From Streptomyces albus subsp. albus (GTDB lineage: Bacteria > Actinomycetota > Actinomycetes > Streptomycetales > Streptomycetaceae), in assembly GCF_000725885.1 (NCBI RefSeq), contig NZ_JODR01000003.1, forward strand, positions 186,001 to 250,000: a stretch of 64,000 nt of DNA. The letters are read 5' to 3'. A program made the position numbers and the translations under genes. The notes beneath the pieces were generated by a model. It was not told the DNA's origin. It did no database searches and saw nothing but the letters and a program-made list of their open reading frames with translations. The number at the start of each line of letters is the position of its first letter. Position 1 is the first letter of the stretch. Below, in pieces: positions 18,562 to 30,749 of the stretch.

Positions 18562-19362
18562 ATGTTTCGACCTGGGATTTCCCTGCCTGGCGAGCACGCC
18601 GAGGGGGAACAGCCGCGTCCCGTGGAAGACGTCCGCCGGCCCTCGGCCGCCGAACGTGTACGAACCCTCGCACAGTCAAGCGTATCGGCCCTGCTCACCA
18701 TTCCCGGCACCGAGCAGGGCGCCCCGCAGCCGGCCGCCGACCTGATGCGGACCCGCACGGTCGGCCCCGAAGGAGACGTTCTGCTGCTGGTTCCGGCCGA
18801 CTCGGTGGAGGCCCGCGCCTGCACCTGGGCCCAGGACGACGACCTCGCCGCCGTGATGGAGATCACGGATGTGGCACCCGTCTCGGTGCCCCACCGCGTG
18901 CGGGGACGCGCCTGGATCGCCGGCTGGCTCACCCCCGTCCACGGCGCGGACCGGGCCGCCTGCGCCCGGCTCCTGGCCCAGGCCGCACCCTCCGCGCCCG
19001 CCCCCGGCGACTCCCGCCAGGTGCTGCGTCTGGAGGTCGGCGAGGCCTACGTGGACGATCTGTGGGGCGCCGAGGACGTCGAACCCGACGCCTTCGCCGC
19101 CGCCTCCCCCGACCCCCTGGCGCGGCACGAGGCCGAACTCCTCCAGCACCTCGCCGCCGCCCACTCCGCGCAGATCCGCGACTTGTGCGCCTGCCAGGAG
19201 TGGGAGCAGGCCGTCCCCGTGGCCCTCGACAGGTTCGGACTCCGCGTACGCGGCTGGAGCGCCGAGGGCTCCTGCATGGACGCCCGCTTCGAGTTCCCGG
19301 AGCCCGTCGGCAGCGTGGACGAGCTCCGCCACGCCATGCACGCCCTGTTCAGCGCGGGCTGA
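18562..19362 (+). CDS. HugZ-like split-barrel protein with C-terminal DUF2470 domain
   Basis: 266 residues, ATG 18562 after GAGGAG. Residues about 30-150 look like a PNPOx-type split barrel (VGPEGDVLLLVPADS; RVRGRAWIAGWLTPV), and about 185-266 match DUF2470 (LDRFGLRVRGW; FEFPEPVGSVDELRHAM). This two-domain layout is that of HugZ/HutZ heme-degrading proteins. The iron box just upstream supports a role in heme-iron use. No signal peptide is seen, so it acts in the cytosol. Known HugZ heme ligands were not checked, and a plain flavin- or heme-binding role is possible. Confidence 0.7.
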   Translation: MFRPGISLPGEHAEGEQPRPVEDVRRPSAAERVRTLAQSSVSALLTIPGTEQGAPQPAADLMRTRTVGPEGDVLLLVPADSVEARACTWAQDDDLAAVMEITDVAPVSVPHRVRGRAWIAGWLTPVHGADRAACARLLAQAAPSAPAPGDSRQVLRLEVGEAYVDDLWGAEDVEPDAFAAASPDPLARHEAELLQHLAAAHSAQIRDLCACQEWEQAVPVALDRFGLRVRGWSAEGSCMDARFEFPEPVGSVDELRHAMHALFSAG

Positions 19363-19380
19363 GCCCTCCGTACCGGGCCC

Positions 19381-19419
19381 GGAGCGGTCCGCCCGCGTCC
19401 GCGCGGGGAGGGCCGCTCC
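19381..19419. terminator. Convergent terminator, HugZ-like gene / rarA
   Basis: Ten-base stem with one G-U type mismatch: 19381-19390 (GGAGCGGTCC) with 19410-19419 (GGGCCGCTCC). It lies between the two convergent stop codons. Confidence 0.6.
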
Positions 19420-19422
19420 CGG

Positions 19423-20778
19423 CTAGTCCGGCTCGCCCCGCAGCCGGGCGCGGACGCGTTCGGCGACATCCGCGTACCGCGCCTCCGCGCCGTACCGGGT
19501 GGGCTCGTAGTACCGCTTGCCGTGCACCGCGTCCGGCGCGTACTGCTGGGCCGCGATCCCGCCGGGCAGGTCGTGCGGGTACTGGTACCCCTTGCCGTGC
19601 CCCAGCTTCTGCGCGCCCTTGTAGTGGCTGTCCCGCAGGTGCGCCGGCACCGGTCCGGCCAGACCGGCCCGTACGTCGGCGAGCGCGGCGTCGATCGCCA
19701 TGTACGCCGCGTTCGACTTGGGCGCCAGCGCGAGCGCCACCGTGGCCTGCGAGAGGGTGATCCGCGCCTCCGGGAAGCCGATCATCGCGACGGCCTGGGC
19801 GGCGGCGACGGCGGTCTGCAGGGCCGAGGGATCGGCGAGGCCCACGTCCTCGCTCGCGGAGATCATCAGCCGGCGCGCGATGAACCGGGGGTCCTCGCCC
19901 GCCTCGATCATGCGCGCCAGATAGTGCAGCGCGGCGTCCACGTCGGAACCGCGGATCGACTTGATCAGGGCGCTCGCCACGTCGTAGTGCTGGTCACCGG
20001 CCCGGTCGTACTTGACGGCCGCGCGGTCCACGGCCTCCTCGACGGTGGCCAGCGTCACCGTCGTCTCCCCCTTGGCGAGGGCCGCGCCCGCGCCCGCCTC
20101 CAGGGCCGTGAGCGCCCGTCGCGCGTCCCCGCCGGCGATGCGCAGCAGATGGTCCTCGGCGTCCTCGGGCAAGGTCACCTGCCCGGCCAGCCCGCGCTCG
20201 TCGGCGACGGCACGCCGCAGCAGCCCGCGGATGTCGTCGTCGGTCAGCGGCTCCAGCGTCAGCAGCAGGGAACGGGACAGCAGCGGGGAGATGACCGAGA
20301 AGTACGGGTTCTCGGTGGTGGCGGCGATCAGCGTCACCCAGCGGTTCTCCACGGCGGGCAGCAGGGAGTCCTGCTGGGCCTTGCTGAAGCGGTGGATCTC
20401 GTCCAGGAACAGGACGGTGTCCTTGCTGTACGCACCGGAGGAGCGGCGCGCCTCGTCGATGACGGCGCGGACCTCCTTGACCCCCGCGGTGATCGCCGAC
20501 AGCTCCACGAACCGCTTGTCGGTGGCCTTGCTGACCACATAGGCGAGCGTCGTCTTGCCGATGCCGGGCGGCCCCCACAGCATCACCGAGGACGGCCCGG
20601 CCGGTCCGCCGCCGCCCTCGCCCACCAGGCGGCGCAGCGGAGATCCGGGGCGCAGCAGATGCTGCTGGCCCACCACCTCGTCCAGGCTGCGCGGGCGCAT
20701 CCGTACGGCGAGGGGGCTGGCGGACGGGTCCTTGGCCTGGCGGTCCTCTGCTGCTGCGGTGAAAAGATCGGGCTCCAC
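19423..20778 (-). CDS. rarA: Replication-associated recombination protein A (RarA/MgsA), AAA+ ATPase
   Basis: Clamp-loader-like ATPase acting at stalled forks. 451 residues: Walker [12 protein letters not shown] and Walker [11 protein letters not shown] are followed by sensor 1 in AATTENPYF, then the C-terminal MgsA tetramerisation domain with SEDVGLADP and the [21 protein letters not shown] segment. Start ATG 20778. It is a single gene convergent with the HugZ-like gene, downstream of the VKOR gene. Confidence 0.95.
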   Translation of the reverse strand: MEPDLFTAAAEDRQAKDPSASPLAVRMRPRSLDEVVGQQHLLRPGSPLRRLVGEGGGGPAGPSSVMLWGPPGIGKTTLAYVVSKATDKRFVELSAITAGVKEVRAVIDEARRSSGAYSKDTVLFLDEIHRFSKAQQDSLLPAVENRWVTLIAATTENPYFSVISPLLSRSLLLTLEPLTDDDIRGLLRRAVADERGLAGQVTLPEDAEDHLLRIAGGDARRALTALEAGAGAALAKGETTVTLATVEEAVDRAAVKYDRAGDQHYDVASALIKSIRGSDVDAALHYLARMIEAGEDPRFIARRLMISASEDVGLADPSALQTAVAAAQAVAMIGFPEARITLSQATVALALAPKSNAAYMAIDAALADVRAGLAGPVPAHLRDSHYKGAQKLGHGKGYQYPHDLPGGIAAQQYAPDAVHGKRYYEPTRYGAEARYADVAERVRARLRGEPD

Positions 20779-20867
20779 GTCGGAAACCCTAAGTCAGCCC
20801 TCCGACAAACGCCGCCCGGCCCGTCCCGGCCGGTCTGCGCCCCGGCGGCCCGCGGCGAGCGCGCTTC

Positions 20868-21503
20868 TCAGCTGGTCCAGAAGTCCCACCAGCGCGTCAG
20901 CACCAGGATGCCGATCACGCCGATGTGCAGGACGGGGAGCACCCAGGGGAACTCGTCGGCGAAGGAGCGCACCCCCGCCGGGGCGGGCAGGAAGCCGCTG
21001 CGGACGTTGTGCGCGGTCACGTACCAGAACATGATGATCGTGGCGACCCAGGCCAGGGAGCACCACAGGCACAGGTTCCCGATGTTGTAGAGCGACTGGT
21101 ACTGGAGCCAGGTGACGAAACCGACGCCGAACAGGCAGCCGGCGTTGAAGGTCAGCCAGTACCAGCGGGGGAACGTCGCACGGGTCAGCAGTGTGACGCC
21201 GACGCAGATGACGATGCCGTACGCCACGAGCCCGATCATCGGGTTGGGGGCGCCGAAGGCGGACGCCTGGTCGCTCTGCATGATGTTGCCGCAGGAGACC
21301 ACGGGGTTGATGCTGCACGCCGGCTTGAAGTTCTTGTCCTCCAGGAGCTTGAACTTGTCCAGCGTGATGACCCAGGCGGCGAGCAGCCCCGCGGCCCCCG
21401 TGACGATCAGCATCCAGCCGAACGCCCGGCTGGCGCCGACGGCACCCCCCTTCGCTGTGTCCGCAGCCGCGTGCGCCTCGTCGGGGGGTGCCGTCGTCGT
21501 CAT
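20868..21503 (-). CDS. Vitamin K epoxide reductase family protein (disulfide-forming partner)
   Basis: 211 residues from ATG 21503 after GAAGAAGG. Four or five membrane helices. The redox centre CLWC is in [10 protein letters not shown], and the loop pair of Cys is at [12 protein letters not shown], the pattern of bacterial VKOR that reoxidises DsbA-like proteins through quinone. It lacks a fused thioredoxin domain. It lies between hisS and rarA with no overlap. Probable role: oxidative folding of exported proteins. Confidence 0.9.
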   Translation of the reverse strand: MTTTAPPDEAHAAADTAKGGAVGASRAFGWMLIVTGAAGLLAAWVITLDKFKLLEDKNFKPACSINPVVSCGNIMQSDQASAFGAPNPMIGLVAYGIVICVGVTLLTRATFPRWYWLTFNAGCLFGVGFVTWLQYQSLYNIGNLCLWCSLAWVATIIMFWYVTAHNVRSGFLPAPAGVRSFADEFPWVLPVLHIGVIGILVLTRWWDFWTS

Positions 21504-21572
21504 AGCCTTCTTCGTCCCGTCATCTGGTCCATGGCCGGTACGGGGCACATTCTGCCCCAACTGGCCGTCCCG

Positions 21573-22835
21573 TCACCGCAGCTCGGTCTGCACTTCGGCC
21601 ACCACCCGATCGAGTGCGACGGACTTCTGTTCGCCGCTGTCCAGGTTCTTGAGCTGGGCCACGCCCTCGGCCAGATCGCGTTCGCCGAGCAGCAGTGCGA
21701 AGCGGGCCCCGGAGCGGTTGGCCGACTTCATCGCGTTCTTCATGCCCTTGCCGCCGTAGGCGAGGTCGGCCGCGACCCCCGCCCGGCGCAGCCCGGTCAC
21801 GACGTGGAACAGCCGGCGCCGCGCCTCGTCGCCGATCGGCACCGCGAACACCTCGGTGGGCCGGGCCAGTTCCAGCTCGATGCCCTCCGCCTCCAGCGCC
21901 AGCACCGTACGGTCCACGCCCAGCGCCCAGCCGACGGACGGCAGCGCCGGTCCGCCGATCATCTCGGAGAGGCCGTCGTACCGGCCGCCGCCGCCGATCG
22001 CGGACTGCGACCCGAGACCGTCGTGCACGAACTCGAAGGTGGTGCGCGTGTAGTAGTCCAGGCCGCGCACCAGGCGCGGGTCGTCCTCGAACGGGACACC
22101 GGCCTCGGTCAGCAGGGTGCGCACCTCCTCGTGGAAGGCCTTGCACTCCTCGCACAGGTGGTCGCGCATCATGGGCGCGTCCGCGAGCTGCCGCTGGACG
22201 CTCTCCCGCTTGTCGTCCAGCACCCGCAGCGGGTTGATCTCGATGCGGGCCCGGGTGTCCTCGTCCAGGTCCAGGCCGCGCAGGTAGTCCTGGAGCGCCG
22301 CCCGGTAGGCGGGCCGGCAGGTGCGGTCGCCCAGCGAGTTGAGCAGCAGCCGGAAGCCGCTCAGCCCGAGCGAGCGGTAGGCGTCGTGGGCCAGGACGAT
22401 CAGTTCGGCGTCCAGCGCCGGGTCCTCGGTACCCAGCGCCTCCGCGCCGACCTGCGAGAAGTGCCGGTAGCGGCCCTTCTGCGGGCGCTCGTAGCGGTAG
22501 TACGAGCCCGAGTACCACAGCTTCACCGGGAGGTTGCCCGCCTTGTGCAGGTTGGCCTCCAGCGCGGCGCGCAGCACCGAGGCGGTGCCCTCCGGCCGCA
22601 GGGCCAGCTCGGTGCCGCCCTTGGTGGTGAGGGTGTACATCTCCTTGGTCACGATGTCGGTGGACTCGCCGACACCGCGTGCGAACAGCTCGACGCTCTC
22701 GAACCCGGGCGTCTCCACGTAGCCGTAGCCGGACCTGCGCAGCGGCGCGGCGATGGCCTCGCGCACCGCCAGATACGTCGCGGAGTCGGGCGGCAGCAGA
22801 TCGTAGGTGCCCCGGGGGGCCTTGAAGGTGCTCAC
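21573..22835 (-). CDS. hisS: Histidyl-tRNA synthetase
   Basis: Charges tRNA-His. From GTG 22835 it is 420 residues and begins [17 protein letters not shown], like other Streptomyces HisS. Class II motifs: RPEGTA (motif 2 area), the histidine loops [15 protein letters not shown] and GGGGRYDGL, and the C-terminal GWALGVDR motif 3. A GTG at 22850, five codons earlier, overlaps the upstream stop by four bases (GTGA) and could be the true start; both have usable purine-rich sequence before them. Confidence 0.96.
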   Translation of the reverse strand: MSTFKAPRGTYDLLPPDSATYLAVREAIAAPLRRSGYGYVETPGFESVELFARGVGESTDIVTKEMYTLTTKGGTELALRPEGTASVLRAALEANLHKAGNLPVKLWYSGSYYRYERPQKGRYRHFSQVGAEALGTEDPALDAELIVLAHDAYRSLGLSGFRLLLNSLGDRTCRPAYRAALQDYLRGLDLDEDTRARIEINPLRVLDDKRESVQRQLADAPMMRDHLCEECKAFHEEVRTLLTEAGVPFEDDPRLVRGLDYYTRTTFEFVHDGLGSQSAIGGGGRYDGLSEMIGGPALPSVGWALGVDRTVLALEAEGIELELARPTEVFAVPIGDEARRRLFHVVTGLRRAGVAADLAYGGKGMKNAMKSANRSGARFALLLGERDLAEGVAQLKNLDSGEQKSVALDRVVAEVQTELR

Positions 22836-22846
22836 GTCGCTTCTCG

Positions 22847-23572
22847 TCACAATCCTCGTCGCGGGGAGGCGGCCGGGCCCATGCCGCCGCCTCCCGGGCC
22901 GTGTTCCGCCACCTGCCTCAGGAAGGGGTTGGTGGCGCGTTCACGGCCGATGGTCGTCTGGTGCTGGTGCCCGGGCAGGACCACGGTCTCGTCCGCGAGC
23001 GGCAGGCACACGCGGGCCAGGGACCGCAGAATCTCCTCCGGGTCGCCGCCGGGCAGGTCGGTGCGTCCGATGGAGCCGGCGAACAGCAGGTCGCCCGAGA
23101 AGAAGACCGGCGGTACGTCGGCCTGTTCGGGCATCCGGAAGGTCACCGACCCCTTGGTATGGCCGGGCGCGTGCGCGACGGTCAGCTCCAGGCCCGCCAG
23201 GTTCAGCGTGGTGCCGTCGGTCAGTTCGCGGAGGTCGTCGGGCTCGCCCACGGCCAGTTCGCCCATCAGCGGCTGCCCGATGGTCATGCCCAGCGCCTTC
23301 TCCGGGTCGCTCATCATGTAGCGGTCGTCCGGGTGGATCCAGGCGGGCACGTCGTGCGCACCGCAGACCGGTACGACCGAGGCGACGTGGTCGATGTGGC
23401 CGTGCGTGAGGAGCACCGCGACCGGCTTGAGCCGGTGTTTGGCGACGGCCTCCGCGACCCCTTCCGCGGCCTGGTGGCCCGGGTCGATGATCACGCACTC
23501 CTCACCGGCGGCGGGGGCGACCAGATAACAGTTGGTCCCCCAGGCCCCGGCGGGGAACCCGGCAACGAGCAC
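22847..23572 (-). CDS. Metallo-beta-lactamase-fold hydrolase (glyoxalase II-like)
   Basis: 241 residues, GTG start after AAGGA. The metal signature THGHIDH is at about residues 56-62, followed by [10 protein letters not shown], the [15 protein letters not shown] strand and the late [14 protein letters not shown]. It resembles hydroxyacylglutathione hydrolase-type enzymes, but actinobacteria lack glutathione, so mycothiol thioesters or another substrate are more likely (inference). It overlaps or nearly touches hisS, the same pair as in M. tuberculosis. Confidence 0.9.
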   Translation of the reverse strand: MLVAGFPAGAWGTNCYLVAPAAGEECVIIDPGHQAAEGVAEAVAKHRLKPVAVLLTHGHIDHVASVVPVCGAHDVPAWIHPDDRYMMSDPEKALGMTIGQPLMGELAVGEPDDLRELTDGTTLNLAGLELTVAHAPGHTKGSVTFRMPEQADVPPVFFSGDLLFAGSIGRTDLPGGDPEEILRSLARVCLPLADETVVLPGHQHQTTIGRERATNPFLRQVAEHGPGGGGMGPAASPRRGL

Positions 23573-23778
23573 GATCGTCCTTCATTCGTCCGACAGCGGG
23601 CAGTGGTGAAGCGGTCGAGCAGGCGCTTCACCGCTCAGGCACCTCAGCCTACCGGCGCCGGTACGCACGGGGCGAACCCATGGGCGGGGCGTATACGGTA
23701 CGTGAGGTCCGCAGGTGCGACGCCCCGACGACGCCTCTCAGAAGCGACCCTCACCGACGCCTCGAAGGAGACGAGACC

Positions 23779-24594
23779 GTGGTCAGCAGTGAGCAGCGCA
23801 GAAAGCAGCTCGCCCGTGAGAAGTACGAGCGGTACCTCAGGCGGCGGGAGGCCGCACGCCGCAAGGCCCGGATCCGCAACGGGCTGATCGCCGTCGGTGT
23901 GGTGCTGGTGCTGGCCGCGGGGGGCGCGTACGCGGCCTCCGGCGGGCTGAACGGGGACAAGGAGAAGAAGGACGAGGCGGCGCCCAAGGCCCCCGACCCG
24001 TCGGCCACCAGCAAGGCCCCCGACCCCTGCGACAAGCCCGCGAAGGGCAAGCCGAACGGCAAGCAGTGGAAGAAGGAGCCGGCCATGACGGTCGACAAGT
24101 CGGCCTCCTACACGATGGAGCTGAGCACCACCTGCGGTGACATCCCCATCGAGCTCGACGCCGCCGAGGCGCCGCACACGGTCAACTCCTTCGCCTTCCT
24201 GGCCGGTGAGAAGTTCTTCGACCACACGCCCTGCCACCGGCTGACCGATCTGCCCGAGCCCCAGCCGCTGCACGTGCTCCAGTGCGGCTCCCCCGACGGC
24301 AACCCGGCGGGCGGCCCCGGCTACAAGTTCGACGACGAGAACCTCAAGGGCGCCACCTACCCGGCGGGCACCGTGGCGATGGCCAACAGCGGGCCGGACA
24401 CCAACGGCAGCCAGTTCTTCCTCGTCTACGAGGACAGCAAGCTCCCGCCCCGCTACACACCGTTCGGCAAAATCTCCGCTTCGGGCATGAAGGTGCTCAA
24501 GAAGATCGCCAAGGCGGGAGTGGCATCGCCGCAGGGCGACGGCATGCCCAACGCCACTGTGGTGATCGACAAGGCTACGGTCCGTAAGTCCTGA
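23779..24594 (+). CDS. Membrane-anchored cyclophilin-type peptidyl-prolyl isomerase
   Basis: 271 residues from GTG 23779 after GAAGGAG. A basic N-terminal cytoplasmic segment (RRKQLAREKYERYLRRREAA) leads to one membrane helix (about 33-55), a Lys/Pro/Asp linker, then a cyclophilin domain with VNSFAFLAGEKFFDHTPCHR and GSQFFLVYEDS. The active domain should lie outside the membrane. It is divergent from the MBL gene, and equivalent to the ppiB homologue next to relA in mycobacteria. Confidence 0.92.
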   Translation: MVSSEQRRKQLAREKYERYLRRREAARRKARIRNGLIAVGVVLVLAAGGAYAASGGLNGDKEKKDEAAPKAPDPSATSKAPDPCDKPAKGKPNGKQWKKEPAMTVDKSASYTMELSTTCGDIPIELDAAEAPHTVNSFAFLAGEKFFDHTPCHRLTDLPEPQPLHVLQCGSPDGNPAGGPGYKFDDENLKGATYPAGTVAMANSGPDTNGSQFFLVYEDSKLPPRYTPFGKISASGMKVLKKIAKAGVASPQGDGMPNATVVIDKATVRKS

Positions 24595-24762
24595 CGGACC
24601 TGGAAGGGCCGGCCCGCCCGTCCGCCGCCCGAGCCGGGCAATTCGCCCCTCGCCGGATGCGGACAGCGCGGGCGCCGGTCGCCTATGTTGGCTGTGACGA
24701 GAACCGTGGACGATGCCGGGGGGCCACAACGCCCCTGGCGGGCATCTTGTGGAGGAGGCGCT

Positions 24763-25992
24763 GTGAGCAGCGACCCGTGGGGCCGCGTCGATGACGCGGG
24801 GACTGTGTACGTGCGTACGGCGGACGGCGAGAAGGTCGCCGGCTCGTGGCAGGCGGGCTCGCCCGACGAGGCCCTCGCCTACTTCAAGCGCAAGTACGAC
24901 GGTCTGGTCGTGGAGATCGACCTGCTTGAGCGCCGGGTGAACACCACCGACCTGTCGGCCAAGGACGCCACGGCCGCGATCGAGCACCTGCGTGAGCAGG
25001 TCGACGCGCACCACGCCGTCGGCGACCTCGAGGCCCTGCGCACCCGACTGGACAGACTGACCGAGACGGTCGGCAAGCGCCAGGAGGAGCGCAAGGCCCG
25101 CAAGGCGCAGCAGTCCCAGGAGGCGCGCCGTGCCAAGGAGGACCTGGTCGCCGAGGCCGAGCAGCTCGCGCAGAGCGACCAGTGGCGTGCCGCCGGGGAA
25201 CGGCTGCGGGCACTGGTCGACTCCTGGAAGGGCCTGCCCCGGCTGGACCGCAAGACGGACGACGAGCTGTGGCACCGCTTCTCGCACGCCCGCTCGGCGT
25301 TCTCCAAGCGCCGCAAGGCCCACTTCGCGCAGCTGGACGCGCAGCGGGAGGAGGCGCGGCGGCGCAAGGAGAAGTTGGTCGCCGAGGCCGAGGCGCTCTC
25401 CGGCTCGCGGGACTGGGGCCCCACCGCCGCCAAGTACCGCGAGCTGATGCAGGAGTGGAAGGCGGCCGGGCGGGCCCAGCGGGAGCACGAGGACGACCTG
25501 TGGGCCCGTTTCCGGGGCGCGCAGGACGTGTTCTTCCAGGCCCGGGCCGAGGTCTTCGCGGAGCGCGACAGCGAGCAGCGCGAGAACCTGGCCCGGAAGG
25601 AGGAACTGGCCGCCGAGGCGGAGAAGCTGCTGCCGGTCACCGATCTGAAGGCCGCGCGGAGCGCGTTCCGCGCCCTCAACGAGCGGTGGGACGCCATCGG
25701 CCATGTGCCGCGGGACGCCCGGCCCCGGGTCGAGGGCCGGATGCACGCCGTCGAGCGGGCGATCCAGGAGGCCGAGGAGGCCGAGTGGCGCCGCACCAAC
25801 CCCGAGGCGCGGGCCCGCGCCGAGGGGCTGACCGGTCAGCTCCAGGACGCCGTCGACAAGCTCAAGGCCCAGATCGAGAAGGCGCGTTCGGCGGGCAACG
25901 CCGCCAAGGCGGCCAAGCTGGAGCGTGAGCTGGAGGGTCGCCAGGCCCTGCTCGACCAGGCCCTCAAGGGTCTGCAGGAGTTCGGGGGCTGA
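24763..25992 (+). CDS. DUF349 coiled-coil protein
   Basis: 409 residues from GTG 24763, after a strong GGAGGAGG. A short beta-rich N-terminus (about 1-35) is followed by long charged helices with DUF349 repeats, each with a W-x-F/W core such as DELWHRFSHARSAFSKRRKAHF and DDLWARFRGAQDVFFQARAEVF. The C-terminus is coiled coil. The family is widespread in actinobacteria and near relA, but its function is not settled. Cytosolic. No regulator site seen. Confidence 0.9.
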   Translation: MSSDPWGRVDDAGTVYVRTADGEKVAGSWQAGSPDEALAYFKRKYDGLVVEIDLLERRVNTTDLSAKDATAAIEHLREQVDAHHAVGDLEALRTRLDRLTETVGKRQEERKARKAQQSQEARRAKEDLVAEAEQLAQSDQWRAAGERLRALVDSWKGLPRLDRKTDDELWHRFSHARSAFSKRRKAHFAQLDAQREEARRRKEKLVAEAEALSGSRDWGPTAAKYRELMQEWKAAGRAQREHEDDLWARFRGAQDVFFQARAEVFAERDSEQRENLARKEELAAEAEKLLPVTDLKAARSAFRALNERWDAIGHVPRDARPRVEGRMHAVERAIQEAEEAEWRRTNPEARARAEGLTGQLQDAVDKLKAQIEKARSAGNAAKAAKLERELEGRQALLDQALKGLQEFGG

Positions 25993-25998
25993 GCTGCG

Positions 25999-26046
25999 GC
26001 CGGGAGGGGGTGGCCGAACGCCGCGGCCGGGGCCGCCCCTCCCGGC
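25999..26046 (+). terminator. DUF349 gene terminator
   Basis: Eleven-base perfect stem GCCGGGAGGGG (25999-26009) with CCCCTCCCGGC (26036-26046), with a GC-rich loop that can itself fold. It starts seven bases after the stop. Confidence 0.65.
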
Positions 26047-26166
26047 AGCCGCCTCCCCGGGCCGGCACTGCCGTGGCGGCGGCCTTCCGCGAGCTTTCGC
26101 CGTCCTGCGCCCTGCGCACCGTCGCGGGACCGACGATGGCGGCCTCTCCCGGCAGCAGGCCAACAG

Positions 26167-26207
26167 GCCCGGGCAGCCGCGGAATCCGTCGTGACGGCCG
26201 CCCGGGC
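26167..26207 (-). terminator. relA terminator
   Basis: GCCCGGGC at 26167-26174 pairs with GCCCGGGC at 26200-26207, with further GCC/GGC pairing inside, directly after the relA stop. The two convergent genes thus have separate hairpins. Confidence 0.55.
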
Positions 26208-26212
26208 AGCAG

Positions 26213-28801
<2,589 letters not shown>

Positions 28802-28892
28802 GAGCACTCCTCGATGGACCGCAGGTCGGACTGCCATGGTAGCCACCCGGGCCGCCCGGGCCCTCCCGGAGAGGGCGGGCGCGGTACAGGAG

Positions 28893-28934
28893 AGGCGGCC
28901 ACCCGTTCATGGTGAACGTATCGGGTGGCCGCCT
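28893..28934 (-). terminator. apt (sec-apt operon) terminator
   Basis: Thirteen-base perfect stem AGGCGGCCACCCG (28893-28905) with CGGGTGGCCGCCT (28922-28934); the loop can form an inner GTTCA/TGAAC stem. It is 67 bases after the apt stop and ahead of relA, so relA probably has its own promoter. Confidence 0.8.
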
Positions 28935-29001
28935 TATGCCGCTGCGCCCCGCGTCAGGGTGTGCCCGGACTGTGACCCGGCCGCCGGGAGGGGCTGGCGG
29001 G

Positions 29002-29589
29002 TCAGACGGCGATCAGGGCGTCCAGAGGGGCGCCGGCCAGGGCCCGCTCGACCCTTTCCCGGCCGCCGAGGAACCCCAGCTCCAGCAGGACCGCCAGCCC
29101 CACGACCTCGGCCCCGGTCCGCCGCAGCAACTGCACGGAGGCCTCGGCGGTGCCGCCGGTCGCCAGCACGTCGTCGATCACCAGGACGCGGTCCCCCTCG
29201 GCCAGCCCCTCGGCGTGGACCTCGATCCGGGCGCTGCCGTATTCGAGGTCGTAGGACTGGGAGAGCGTGGCCCCGGGGAGCTTGCCCGCCTTGCGTACGG
29301 GCACGAAGCCGACCCCGGCGCGCACGGCCGCCGGGGCGCCCAGGATGAAGCCGCGCGCCTCCAGGCCGACGATCTTGGTGACCCGCTGCTTGGCGGCGAT
29401 GCCCGCCAGCACGTCGGTGAGGACGGAGAACGCCTGCGCGTCGGCGAGCAGCGGGGTGATGTCCTTGAACATCACGCCCGGCTTGGGGTAGTCCGGCACG
29501 TCGTGGATGCGGCTGGCCAGCAGCTCCCGCACATCGGCGGGAACCTGCGGGCCGGCCGGGGACGCTGCCGGGGGTTGGGTCGTGCTCAC
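29002..29589 (-). CDS. apt: Adenine phosphoribosyltransferase
   Basis: Purine salvage: adenine + PRPP to AMP. 195 residues from GTG 29589, with an N-terminal Pro/Ala-rich extension of about 15 residues before the family core (DVRELLASRIHDVPDYPKPGVMFKDITP is the usual beginning). The PRPP motif VLVIDDVLATGGTAEA is intact. It starts four bases after the secF stop, so it belongs to the yajC-secD-secF-apt run, the same order as in mycobacteria. Confidence 0.96.
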   Translation of the reverse strand: MSTTQPPAASPAGPQVPADVRELLASRIHDVPDYPKPGVMFKDITPLLADAQAFSVLTDVLAGIAAKQRVTKIVGLEARGFILGAPAAVRAGVGFVPVRKAGKLPGATLSQSYDLEYGSARIEVHAEGLAEGDRVLVIDDVLATGGTAEASVQLLRRTGAEVVGLAVLLELGFLGGRERVERALAGAPLDALIAV

Positions 29590-29593
29590 CGGT

Positions 29594-30748
29594 TCACCTG
29601 CGCTTTCCGGACGGCTTCCCGCGCCTGTTGCGCGAGGAGGGCTGCCGCCGCTGTCCGCCGACCGCGGCGGCGGGCCGCCCGCCGTCGCCGGGACCGGCGG
29701 CGGAGGCGTCGTCGCCGTCGTCCGGCTCGTCGCCTGGTTCATCGTCCTGTTCGCCGTCCTGCTCGTGCGCCTCCCGCTGGGCCGCCTTGAGGCGCTTGGT
29801 GTGCACCCGGCGGGCCAGCGCCTTCATCTGGGGAGTGCGCTCCTTGAAGTCGGCGACCAGCGGAGTGGCGATGAAGATCGAGGAGTAGGCACCGGCCGCG
29901 AGACCGACGAACAGGGAGAGCGCGATGTCGTTGAGCATGCCGCCGCCGAGCATGCCGCCGCCGATGAACAGCAGTCCGGCGACCGGCAGCAGCGCGACGA
30001 CCGTCGTGTTGATCGACCGCACCAGCGTGCCGTTGATGCTCCGGTTCGCGATCTCGCTGTAGGTGAACTTCGTCTGCTTGGTGACGTTCTTGCTGCTCTC
30101 CCGCAGACCGTCGAAGACGACGACCGTGTCGTAGAGCGAGTAGCCGAGAATCGTCAGCAGACCGATGACCGTACCGGGCGTCACCTCGAAGCCGACGAGG
30201 GAGTAGACACCGACGGTGATGGTGAGGTCGTGGATGAGCGCGATCAGCGCGGCCAGCGCCATCCGCCACTCGAAGGCGATGGCGAGATAGATCACCACCA
30301 GGATCATGAAGATCCCCAGGCCCTGCCACGCCTTGTTGGCGATCTGCTCGCCCCAGCTCGGTCCGACGAGCTGGGCGTCGATCTTCTCCGCGTCGACCTT
30401 CAGCTCGTCGGCCAGCTCCTCCTTGACCTTCGTGGAGGTCTTGGTGTCGACCTGGGCGATCTGGATGCGCTTCCCGCCGTCGCCGAGCGCCTGGACGATG
30501 GCGGTGTGGCCGGAGACCTTCTCGGCGGCCTCGGTGGTCTGCTGCACGGAGGCCGTGGTCTTGGGCGTGGTGAAGACCGCGCCGCCCTCGAACTCGATGC
30601 CCATGTTGAGGCCGCGGACGACCACACCGACGATCGCCGTGATGGTGATCAGGATGGAGACGCCGTACCAGATCTTGCGGTGGCGGATGAAGTCGTAGCC
30701 GACCTCACCGCGGTAGAGCCGGGCGCCGAGAGTACCGAGACGGGACAT
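29594..30748 (-). CDS. secF: Protein translocase subunit SecF
   Basis: With SecD uses the proton gradient to help late export through SecYEG. 384 residues, six expected membrane helices (first about 30-48). The periplasmic domain contains GIEFEGGAVF, and YSLYDTVVVFDGLRE is the family-specific helix 4-5 motif. The C-terminal 75 residues are an acidic then basic cytoplasmic tail (DGEQDDEPGDEPDDG; RRGKPSGKRR), longer than usual. The ATG is one base after the secD stop. Confidence 0.96.
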   Translation of the reverse strand: MSRLGTLGARLYRGEVGYDFIRHRKIWYGVSILITITAIVGVVVRGLNMGIEFEGGAVFTTPKTTASVQQTTEAAEKVSGHTAIVQALGDGGKRIQIAQVDTKTSTKVKEELADELKVDAEKIDAQLVGPSWGEQIANKAWQGLGIFMILVVIYLAIAFEWRMALAALIALIHDLTITVGVYSLVGFEVTPGTVIGLLTILGYSLYDTVVVFDGLRESSKNVTKQTKFTYSEIANRSINGTLVRSINTTVVALLPVAGLLFIGGGMLGGGMLNDIALSLFVGLAAGAYSSIFIATPLVADFKERTPQMKALARRVHTKRLKAAQREAHEQDGEQDDEPGDEPDDGDDASAAGPGDGGRPAAAVGGQRRQPSSRNRRGKPSGKRR

Positions 30749-30749
30749 C

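Noticed and set aside
22835..22850. Fixing hisS at the GTG overlapping the MBL stop
   Set aside because: Both GTG codons are plausible; the later one gives the N-terminus typical of Streptomyces HisS, so it was preferred but not proven.
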